Made by a program: the position numbers and the translations under genes. Of a DNA stretch of 5,439 bases, positions 1 through 5,439 are shown piece by piece; the first letter of the stretch is position 1; each line of letters begins with the position of its first letter. Origin of the DNA: Muribaculaceae bacterium (GTDB lineage: Bacteria; Bacteroidota; Bacteroidia; Bacteroidales; Muribaculaceae); assembly GCA_029051445.1 (NCBI GenBank), contig JAIDKP010000071.1, positions 1 to 5,439 on the forward strand, in the 5' to 3' direction. A model generated the notes under the pieces. It saw only the letters and a program-made list of their open reading frames with translations. It was not told the DNA's origin and did no database searches.

Positions 1-2463
1 TACTTCTACGACGGTTACTACGAAGACGGAATGTCTATGCAGGAGGCTGGAGACTACGCTTCGTCAATGGCACAGGCGCAGATGCGGAAGACCACCGACT
101 CCAAAGGTAACCCGATATATGTTTCGCCGTTTAAATACATCGACGCGCCTTATGTGCTTCACGACGGACAGGGCAACCCCTACATGAACCCCGATACCGA
201 AATCATCTGGGATCGCGAGGACTGGGATCCGTATATTGCCGGATTCTCGCGTAAGCTCCGCCAGGAATATAGCGTCGATGTTTCAGGCAGCATTGCAGCC
301 GGAAACACCGACTACTTCTTCTCCGGAAGCTACCTCGACGACGGCGGATATGCCATGAACCAGTACTATAAGCGCTATACATTCCGTGCCAACGTCAACA
401 CCAACATACGAGACTGGTGGCGTGCAGGCGGAAGCGTAAGCTACAGCTCGTCACGACAGAACGTATCGGGAGCGTCACGAGCGATGAACTACTACACGTC
501 GCTGTCAGGCCTCTACCTGCGCAACGAGGACAACACAGACTGGGTCTACTCCGAAAAGACTGGACGCCGCATGTACAACTACAACAAATACACCGGCAGT
601 TTCTTTGGCATAAGCCCGCTTAACAATGGTGGAGATTATTGGGACAACCCCAACGACGAGTCATTCAACAACAACATGGGCAGCATCGTGACCTCCAACT
701 TCTACACAGAGTTCACACTCCCCTTCAACCTGAAATTCCGTTCGGCACTCAACATCGACAACTACAACACCCGATCGATGGTCTATGATTCCGCAGTGCA
801 TGGTGGTGACCAGCTCGCCCCTTATGGCGTCACAGTGAAAACCAACGGAGGATATGCCGAACGCTACGACTACAACCAGCGTTCTACGACATGGAACAAT
901 GTTTTATCCGGCGAATGGAAAATCGGTGACAGACACACTGTCAACGCCCTCCTCGGTCAGGAATGGTACCAGTGGGACAGCCACTACGAACAAAGCTGGG
1001 GATCAGGCATCATGGAACTTGGAAAATATGAGCTCTCCAACACCACCAAAGAGTTTGGCGTATGGGGAGGACGGGACAGCTACGCACTTCTCTCCTACTT
1101 CGCGCGTGCCGAATACAACTACGACCAGAAGTATTATGCTTCGCTTTCATTCCGCGAGGATGGCAGTTCCCGCTTCAACCCCAAAAAACGCTGGGGATCT
1201 TTCTGGTCGGCAGGTGCAAGCTGGCGTATATCCAAAGAAGACTTCTTCAGTCAGGACAGCTTCATAAACAACCTGTCTGTCAGGGCAAGCTACGGCACCA
1301 CTGGCAACGACAAACTCGTCAAACGCAAAGACAACGGTCTTGACGATGGCGAACTCCTATATGCATATCAGGCGACATATGGAGCCGATGATCTTTACCT
1401 CACATCAGGACTGAAACCGCTTACACTTGCGGCCAATGACCTGCGTTGGGAGAAAAACGAACAGTGGAACGTAGGTATCGACTTCTCGGCATGGAACTTC
1501 CTGAACGGTTCGATAGAATATTACTCACGCACATCCCGCGATCTTCTCTACTACATGCAGATACCGTCGTCGGCTCAGGTAGGCGGAATAACCGGCTATA
1601 ACACCAACCTCGGAGACCTGCGTAACAGCGGATTGGAATTGACTCTCAGTGCTAAACTCTACTCCGATAAAGACTGGTTTATAACCATCGACGGCAATCT
1701 CTCGACTCTCAAAAACGAAGTCACACGTCTTGCGACAGATCCGTTCAACTTCTCCGGTGTCGCTTGCACATACCGCATGGAAGAAGGAAGCTCGCTATTC
1801 GACTTCATCGCTCCGCAGTACGACGGACTCAACCCCGAGACCGGTAAGCCGGGATGGCTTATACGCGACGGCAAAGGAGGCTGGGTACGCACAGAAGACA
1901 CTGCAGCCGTGACAACTGCCGACTACATCAAAGTCGGATCAGCCATACCCACCCTGTTCGGATCGGTCACACCGACCGTACAGTATAAAGGCATAGACCT
2001 CAGTGCCATGTTCTACTACAGCTATGGCAGCTACATGAGCGATTATACATACAAGGAGCGCACACTAAACCAGGCCGGCATCGGCATGGACTGGGACCTC
2101 ATACAGAACCGCTGGCGCAAACCCGGCGACAACAACCCCACCATGTACGGTCGTTGGTCGGCGCGAACCAACGGCAATGCCAAATACTCAACTGCATGGG
2201 TCTTCAAAAACGACTATTGGCGAGTGCGCAATATCACTCTCGGCTACACTCTGCCCAAAAATATCACACGCAAGGCCACAATCGAGAATTTGCGAGTCTA
2301 CTTCTCGGCGACAAATCCATTCACATGGGGAGCTGCCAAAAACCGCAAGACCGACCCCGAAACAGGCATCTCAGGCAACACCTACAACGGCAACGATGAC
2401 TATGACAATGGTGTGCAGGGATCACGCCGCATCTTCATGGGCGGCATCCAGCTCACTTTCTAA
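1..2463 (+). CDS. SusC-family TonB-dependent outer-membrane transporter, 5'-truncated by the window edge
   Basis: The frame is open from the first base, so 820 C-terminal residues are visible and the start lies upstream; SusC proteins usually have about 1000-1100 residues. The missing part should hold the signal peptide, carboxypeptidase-like domain, TonB box and most of the plug. What is seen is barrel: DYFFSGSYLDDGGY (visible residues 104-117) matches the strand after the plug, SLSFREDGSSRFNP (from 381) the family's 'R.DGSSRF' motif, LSVRASYGTTGND (425-437) the 'SYG.TGN' motif, WEKNEQWNVGIDF (483-495) and NLGDLRNSGLELTL (536-549) the typical late-barrel motifs. The protein ends in an aromatic Phe (GIQLTF), as barrel proteins folded by BAM do. 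By family knowledge it imports oligosaccharides or other large nutrients with TonB energy, paired with the SusD lipoprotein 30 bp downstream. Which substrate it takes cannot be told from this part. No frameshift or internal stop is seen. Confidence 0.96.
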   Translation, partial: YFYDGYYEDGMSMQEAGDYASSMAQAQMRKTTDSKGNPIYVSPFKYIDAPYVLHDGQGNPYMNPDTEIIWDREDWDPYIAGFSRKLRQEYSVDVSGSIAAGNTDYFFSGSYLDDGGYAMNQYYKRYTFRANVNTNIRDWWRAGGSVSYSSSRQNVSGASRAMNYYTSLSGLYLRNEDNTDWVYSEKTGRRMYNYNKYTGSFFGISPLNNGGDYWDNPNDESFNNNMGSIVTSNFYTEFTLPFNLKFRSALNIDNYNTRSMVYDSAVHGGDQLAPYGVTVKTNGGYAERYDYNQRSTTWNNVLSGEWKIGDRHTVNALLGQEWYQWDSHYEQSWGSGIMELGKYELSNTTKEFGVWGGRDSYALLSYFARAEYNYDQKYYASLSFREDGSSRFNPKKRWGSFWSAGASWRISKEDFFSQDSFINNLSVRASYGTTGNDKLVKRKDNGLDDGELLYAYQATYGADDLYLTSGLKPLTLAANDLRWEKNEQWNVGIDFSAWNFLNGSIEYYSRTSRDLLYYMQIPSSAQVGGITGYNTNLGDLRNSGLELTLSAKLYSDKDWFITIDGNLSTLKNEVTRLATDPFNFSGVACTYRMEEGSSLFDFIAPQYDGLNPETGKPGWLIRDGKGGWVRTEDTAAVTTADYIKVGSAIPTLFGSVTPTVQYKGIDLSAMFYYSYGSYMSDYTYKERTLNQAGIGMDWDLIQNRWRKPGDNNPTMYGRWSARTNGNAKYSTAWVFKNDYWRVRNITLGYTLPKNITRKATIENLRVYFSATNPFTWGAAKNRKTDPETGISGNTYNGNDDYDNGVQGSRRIFMGGIQLTF

Positions 2464-2493
2464 AATCAACTACTTAACCGACAACAACAAGAC

Positions 2494-4071
2494 ATGAACA
2501 AAATATTCAAGACGGCATTATCGGTTGCGGCGGCCGGCATGATCATGACATCGTGCGGCGACGCGCTAAATACCGGTTCCTATGTCGATATCGAAGACAC
2601 CGAGGTAGTCAACTCGGTTCCGCAGCTGCAGAAAGTACTTGTGTCGACCTATCGTCAGCTACTTTTCAACTCCGATGGCGAAGACCGCGTGTTTGCCGGC
2701 ATACCGGGATTTGCAATGTATCCCGACCTTTCCGGTGCCGACATTACTTCGACGCAGAACATGGGCGGCAACCAGTGCACAACCTACGAATACTCCAACA
2801 GCCGCACACAGGCTCAGGACCAGCCAGAAAAGATCTGGTTCATGTGCTACAACGTGATCAACCGATGCAACATCATCCTCAGCCATATCGACGAGGCTAA
2901 CGGCGACGACACACAAAAGAAGCACATCAAGGGACAGGCCAAAGCAATACGCGCCCTCATGTACTTCAATCTGATCCAGAATTTCCAGCAGACCTATATC
3001 ATCGCCAAAGAAAAGCGCGGTGTGATACTCCGTCTTCACGAGAATGATCCATACTCCATGCCTTTCTCGACAGTCGAGCAAGTCTACACTCAGATAGTCA
3101 GCGACCTCGACGATGCAAAGAGCGACCTGAACGACTACAGTCGCAACAACCCCTATGAGATCAACCTCGATGTTGTCAACGGCATACTTGCGCGCGTCTG
3201 TCTCGTGATGAACAACTGGCAGGGAGCCTATGACGCAGCCTCAGCCGCTTTCGCCAACCACTCGACACTGATGACTCGCGACCAGTGGCGCGACGGCTTC
3301 GACAAGATGATCGACATGGGGTCACCGGAGGTTATGTGGGCTATGGAAATGACCGACGACAACAATCTCGGCGGCGGCACACAGTTCAACTTCTGGTACA
3401 ATCAGGACACATCCTATGGCGAAGGCTTCAACGACGGTCCTATCTACGGCTTCCTCAACTTCTTCGCTTCGCAGCAGTATGTCGACCTCTTCGAGACTAC
3501 CGACGACCGCTATATGTTCTGGCACCGTACAGGCAATGTCGATCCTGAGATCAATACAAAGTGGGCCTATGACAAATTCAAGCACTATGGTGATGCCAAC
3601 GGTGCAGTAGGCGGTAATACCCGTCCGCAGATCTCCATGATGCGCGGATCTGAAATGCTACTCATCAAGGCCGAGGCCGCGGCACAGCTCGGCAAATCAG
3701 GCGAGGCGCTCCAGCTGCTCAACACACTGCAAAGCGCGCGCAACGCGTCACTCAGCAACGGTACAGACCTGCTTGAAGACATCTACAAGGAACGTCGCAA
3801 AGAGCTGCTTGGCGAAGGTGTGACCGGAATGTATGACCTCGTGCGTTTGCAGAAGCCCCTCGTCCGATATATGGCGTGTGCCGCCAACAACTTTGCCGGA
3901 CACTACCGCTGGGGCGTACAGTATCTCGACGGCTATAACGCATCCGATACCCAACCTGTCGGACGCCTCGAGAGCAACGACTACCACTTCTTCTGCCAGA
4001 TTCCCGAGTCTGAGCTCCTTACAAATGCTGCAATAAGCGAGAGCGACCAAAACCCCTTCAAGGGTCAGTGA
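2494..4071 (+). CDS. SusD-family outer-membrane nutrient-binding lipoprotein
   Basis: A complete 525-residue protein, normal for the family. The N-terminus is a lipoprotein signal: basic start (MNKIFK), hydrophobic core, then MTSC with the lipidated Cys at residue 21, so the mature protein should be anchored in the outer membrane and face the surface. The N-terminal SusD-like region includes the helix KGQAKAIRALMYFNL (146-160), the family's 'KA.RA..YF.L' TPR-like motif. The C-terminal SusD domain shows RGSEMLLIKAEAAAQLG (384-400), LLNTLQSAR (408-416), YKERRKELLGEGVTGMYDLVR (431-451, the 'ERR.EL..EG...DL.R' motif) and the closing IPESEL...QNPFKG. The start 30 bp after the SusC stop is preceded by an A-rich stretch and no Shine-Dalgarno, as usual in Bacteroidota. 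It should act as the lid of the SusC barrel and bind substrate. Tandem stops (TGA TAA) end it, followed at once by a terminator. The substrate is unknown. Confidence 0.97.
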   Translation: MNKIFKTALSVAAAGMIMTSCGDALNTGSYVDIEDTEVVNSVPQLQKVLVSTYRQLLFNSDGEDRVFAGIPGFAMYPDLSGADITSTQNMGGNQCTTYEYSNSRTQAQDQPEKIWFMCYNVINRCNIILSHIDEANGDDTQKKHIKGQAKAIRALMYFNLIQNFQQTYIIAKEKRGVILRLHENDPYSMPFSTVEQVYTQIVSDLDDAKSDLNDYSRNNPYEINLDVVNGILARVCLVMNNWQGAYDAASAAFANHSTLMTRDQWRDGFDKMIDMGSPEVMWAMEMTDDNNLGGGTQFNFWYNQDTSYGEGFNDGPIYGFLNFFASQQYVDLFETTDDRYMFWHRTGNVDPEINTKWAYDKFKHYGDANGAVGGNTRPQISMMRGSEMLLIKAEAAAQLGKSGEALQLLNTLQSARNASLSNGTDLLEDIYKERRKELLGEGVTGMYDLVRLQKPLVRYMACAANNFAGHYRWGVQYLDGYNASDTQPVGRLESNDYHFFCQIPESELLTNAAISESDQNPFKGQ

Positions 4072-4078
4072 TAAAAAA

Positions 4079-4116
4079 GATTGGCGGTCATCATTTGGCC
4101 GTCAATCTTTTTTTTT
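4079..4116 (+). terminator. Intrinsic terminator of the susC-susD operon
   Basis: The arms GATTGGCGGTC (4079-4089) and GGCCGTCAATC (4097-4107) form an 11-bp stem with two G-U pairs around a 7-nt loop. Nine T follow (4108-4116), and six A (4073-4078) precede the stem and can pair with the T run, so the element may also work on the opposite strand. It begins 5 bp after the second SusD stop codon. It marks the end of the operon: no further gene downstream is likely to be read from the SusC promoter. Confidence 0.93.
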
Positions 4117-4243
4117 ACACGATCGATTAAACTTTATTCACGTTCGGAAGTCATAGTTACAAATAGCAACGTCCGATTTGCACTATGCGCCACAATCATT
4201 GTCGCAAACTTCCGACCGACCCCTTTTACATAATTTTATACCT
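4117..4243. other. Intergenic spacer with no recognisable gene
   Basis: I see no coding signal I can support in this stretch between the two hairpins. The only structure is an 8-bp inverted repeat, TCGGAAGT (4144-4151) and ACTTCCGA (4208-4215), with a 56-nt gap. It is too short and too far apart to call an operator with any assurance. Confidence 0.5.
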
Positions 4244-4283
4244 GAGACACCCTGACGTATTCATCGGTCAGGGTGCCTCTTTT
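4244..4283. terminator. Second hairpin, probable terminator (possibly bidirectional)
   Basis: GAGACACCCTGAC (4244-4256) pairs with GTCAGGGTGCCTC (4267-4279), 13 positions with a single A/C mismatch, around a 10-nt loop; TTTT follows on the plus strand (4280-4283). On the minus strand the stem starts about 33 bp after the stop of the acetyltransferase remnant, and an AAAAG run precedes it. It most likely once ended that minus-strand gene, although the T tract is better on the plus strand. It may therefore stop transcription from both sides. Confidence 0.7.
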
Positions 4284-4312
4284 ATACAACTTACCTGAAA
4301 AACAGCTTCTTT

Positions 4313-4468
4313 TTATATAAGTTTCTCAAATGCACGGCGGCTACCGCGCTCATATCGCACTTCGCCGCAATATTCAAATCCACACTTCTCCATCAGGTGA
4401 AGCATCGCGAAGTTGTCAAAATTCGTATCGAGATGAGATCATTATATCACGACCGCAGCCTTTATCAT
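4313..4468 (-). pseudogene. Remnant of a GNAT-family N-acetyltransferase (C-terminal end only)
   Basis: Read on the minus strand, the frame ending at the TAA at 4313-4315 gives 41 uninterrupted residues. They contain LDTNFDNFAMLHLMEKCGF, then EYCGEVRYERGSRRAFEKLI. This is the C-terminal signature of GNAT acetyltransferases ('.DT...N..M..L..K.GF..CG'), the last strands and helix of the acetyl-CoA fold. In the same frame just upstream are two adjacent stops (TAA TGA, complement of 4439-4444), preceded by MIKAAVVI (4445-4468), which resembles the helix after the acetyl-CoA-binding loop. The roughly 10-15 residues normally between these parts are missing, and no upstream two-thirds of the fold (including the 'Q/R-x-x-G-x-G/A' loop) can be found, so the gene is broken by internal deletion and truncation. 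An intact GNAT would be about 150-180 residues. The C-terminal identification is firm; the MIKAAVVI assignment is tentative. Confidence 0.78.
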
Positions 4469-4474
4469 GCTAAC

Positions 4475-4492
4475 ATATGTTATATAACATAT
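4475..4492. repeat. 18-bp perfect AT-rich palindrome
   Basis: ATATGTTATATAACATAT is its own reverse complement. It overlaps a second, 12-bp perfect palindrome, TAACATATGTTA (4471-4482), so the half-site AACATAT/ATATGTT occurs repeatedly within 24 bp. It lies at the broken upstream edge of the acetyltransferase remnant and 30 bp before the candidate promoter at 4521. It could be a binding site for a dimeric regulator, the scar of a rearrangement, or chance in AT-rich DNA. Confidence 0.5.
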
Positions 4493-4520
4493 TAATTATT
4501 CTATTTTTATGCGACATTCT

Positions 4521-4552
4521 ATTGTACCATCTCATTATTTATAGTAACATTG
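4521..4552 (+). promoter_or_regulatory. Candidate Bacteroidota-type promoter for the peptide frame and outer-membrane protein
   Basis: ATTG (4521-4524) and TAACATTG (4545-4552) are separated by 20 nt. The known Bacteroides housekeeping promoter has TTTG near -33 and TAnnTTTG near -7 with about 19 nt between, so each element has one mismatch. Transcription would start about 80 nt before the ATG at 4637. This is the best match I found in the 4440-4640 stretch, but AT-rich DNA gives such matches by chance. Confidence 0.3.
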
Positions 4553-4598
4553 CATAGAGTCAGCACTGAGCATATAAGTCTATTAATATGCCGTTATA

Positions 4599-4628
4599 CC
4601 GATTACGATAATATCGGATTTTTATTTC
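4599..4628 (+). promoter_or_regulatory. Weak hairpin with T-rich tail in the leader
   Basis: CCGAT (4599-4603) pairs with ATCGG (4613-4617) across a 9-nt loop, followed by ATTTTTATTTC. It sits between the candidate promoter and the ATG at 4637. A 5-bp stem is weak, so this is at most a poor terminator or attenuator-like element. Confidence 0.2.
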
Positions 4629-4636
4629 AGTTCTAT

Positions 4637-4876
4637 ATGGATATCGAAAATTAAACAGAGAACGAACTTGGACAATTGTCGGGCGGCTTTAGGATTGTAG
4701 ATAGTGCACCATGTGACACAAATGCGCTTGTTAACAACAACTGCTCTATATGCCATAGCAAACACAGGGAAATGCAAAATGCAAAAGAATGTACAGTTCA
4801 CCTTACCCCCAATGACATCAAGCTACAGATCCGTAATCGCATGAAAATGGTGTTCCCTGACATCATAAAAAATTAA
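4637..4876 (+). pseudogene. Possible double-glycine-leader peptide precursor (RiPP or bacteriocin-like), interrupted by a stop codon in the leader
   Basis: The frame from ATG 4637 reads MDIEN, then TAA (4652-4654), then TENELGQLSGGF and on to the TAA at 4874-4876. ELGQLSGG fits the double-glycine leader consensus (Glu -8, Leu -7, hydrophobic -4, Gly -2, Gly -1), the site cut by peptidase-domain ABC exporters. The TAA sits at -12, where the consensus has Leu, and differs from the Leu codon TTA by one base. After the GG come 62 residues with four Cys (APC, then CSIC, then KEC) and a basic end, VFPDIIKN. The frame ends 16 bp before the next gene. It may be a gene killed by a nonsense mutation, or a sequence error. 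A TTG at 4676 would give 66 residues but would lose half the leader motif, so I do not favour it. I recognise no family for the part after GG. The leader fit could still be chance. Confidence 0.42.
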
Positions 4877-4892
4877 ATCCATTCAAATTGAT

Positions 4893-5439
4893 ATGAGACT
4901 ATTAGCAACCATTATCACAATACTTGTCAGTAGCATATCCATGCGTATGTCGGCCGATGTGCGCGGCATAGTCCTTGATGAGAATAAAAACCCGATAGCA
5001 GGTGCTACCGTCATTGCATCCGCTCTACCCGATTCAACGTTTGTGAACGGGGCAATCACCGGAGCTGATGGGAGATTCGACATAAAGACTTCACTTGACA
5101 GGGTCGCACTTAAAGTCTCATTTCTCGGCTACGAAACTGCCGTCATGCTCGCGACTGACAACGCTCAAAACTCCGTGCAACTTCAGCCCGATGCAAAAGA
5201 GCTGAGCGAGGTGACCGTTATTGCCAATGGAATAAAATATAAAGCAGGAGGTTACACCGCCAAGCTCAACAACTCCCGCCTCACCGAAGGTAAAGAAGCT
5301 CCACAGTTACTCGCCTATCTTCCAGGCATAAGCGAGAAAGATGGAGAGATCAACGTGCTCACTCGCAAACCCGCCGCGATTTATGTCGACGGAATTAAGA
5401 TCAACAGCCAGGAAGAACTGAAAGCCATAACTGCATCAT
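4893..5439 (+). CDS. Outer-membrane beta-barrel (TonB-receptor-like) protein, N-terminal 182 residues, cut by the window end
   Basis: The frame from ATG 4893 stays open to the window end. Residues 1-21 (MRLLATIITILVSSISMRMSA) form a Sec signal peptide; starting at Met17 or Met19 would destroy it, so the first ATG is chosen. Residues 22-98 are a carboxypeptidase-regulatory-like beta-sandwich (GIVLDENKNPIAGATV, then GADGRFDIK and VSFLGYET). Residues 101-112 (AKELSEVTVIAN) are the usual linker, and 136-182 show a plug-like region with LLAYLPGISEKDGEINVL and AAIYVDGIKI ('LPG....G.I.V.....V.IDG'). This order fits the Bacteroidota proteins with a large C-terminal outer-membrane barrel, commonly 700-900 residues, rather than SusC, which has a different N-terminal region and motif spacing. 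It should sit in the outer membrane; cargo is unknown. No Shine-Dalgarno is seen. The peptide-like frame just upstream may share its transcript. Confidence 0.88.
   Translation, partial: MRLLATIITILVSSISMRMSADVRGIVLDENKNPIAGATVIASALPDSTFVNGAITGADGRFDIKTSLDRVALKVSFLGYETAVMLATDNAQNSVQLQPDAKELSEVTVIANGIKYKAGGYTAKLNNSRLTEGKEAPQLLAYLPGISEKDGEINVLTRKPAAIYVDGIKINSQEELKAITAS

Noticed and set aside
854..1343. Plus-strand frames of 137 and 93 residues inside SusC
   Set aside because: Both overlap the SusC barrel in other frames; their low-complexity Thr/Arg/Gln composition is that of an out-of-frame read, not a protein.
2154..2497. Plus-strand frames of 81 and 106 residues over the SusC 3' end and the SusC-SusD gap
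   Set aside because: Out-of-frame reads of the conserved SusC C-terminus; no start context or family resemblance.
2659..3081. 140-residue minus-strand open frame opposite SusD
   Set aside because: It lies entirely antisense to a clear SusD gene, shows no recognisable motif, and is the kind of open antisense frame that balanced-GC codon use produces.
3748..4050. 100-residue minus-strand frame opposite the SusD C-terminus
   Set aside because: Antisense to the conserved SusD C-terminal motifs; hydrophobic patches come from complementing their codons.
4144..4215. 8-bp inverted repeat TCGGAAGT / ACTTCCGA, considered as an operator or mobile-element end
   Set aside because: The arms are short and 56 nt apart, no transposase or target duplication is present, and nothing nearby would be controlled by it.
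4620..4655. Frameshift alternative for the peptide leader (reading ISKIK into TENELGQLSGG through a lost A)
   Set aside because: That frame has no start codon between the gap and its upstream stop at 4584, whereas the single-base Leu-to-stop explanation needs only one change and keeps an ATG.
4883..5083. 66-residue minus-strand frame
   Set aside because: Antisense to the signal peptide and regulatory-like domain of the barrel protein, whose plus-strand reading has clear domain motifs.

Overview
This window looks like a chromosomal segment of a gut-type Bacteroidales bacterium. Muribaculaceae is my guess from protein flavour and roughly balanced base composition, but I cannot assign it below order level. 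The evidence is a SusC/SusD pair, a lipoprotein signal of Bacteroidota type, absent Shine-Dalgarno sequences ahead of the genes, and a second outer-membrane protein with a carboxypeptidase-regulatory-like N-terminal domain.

Layout. (1) Positions 1-2463 hold the C-terminal part of a SusC-family TonB-dependent transporter; its signal peptide, N-terminal domain and probably most of the plug lie upstream of the window. (2) Positions 2494-4071 hold a complete SusD-family lipoprotein in the same operon. (3) A strong intrinsic terminator at 4079-4116 closes this operon, so no glycan-degrading enzyme follows SusD on this side. (4) The stretch 4117-4892 has no intact annotated-type gene but is not empty. 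It holds a second hairpin (4244-4283), a decayed C-terminal piece of a GNAT acetyltransferase on the minus strand (4313-4468), an 18-bp AT-rich palindrome (4475-4492), a candidate Bacteroides-type promoter (4521-4552), and a short reading frame (4637-4876). That frame resembles a double-glycine-leader, cysteine-containing peptide precursor, with a stop codon exactly where the leader normally has its conserved leucine. (5) From 4893 to the window edge runs the N-terminal 182 residues of an outer-membrane beta-barrel protein with signal peptide, regulatory-like domain and plug-like region.

How the parts work together. SusC and SusD would form one outer-membrane importer, SusC as the TonB-driven barrel and SusD as its surface lid; the substrate cannot be read from this window. 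The peptide-like frame ends 16 bp before the second outer-membrane protein and on the same strand, so the two may be one transcription unit. Whether they form a peptide/receptor system or the peptide gene is simply dead is the most interesting open point here.
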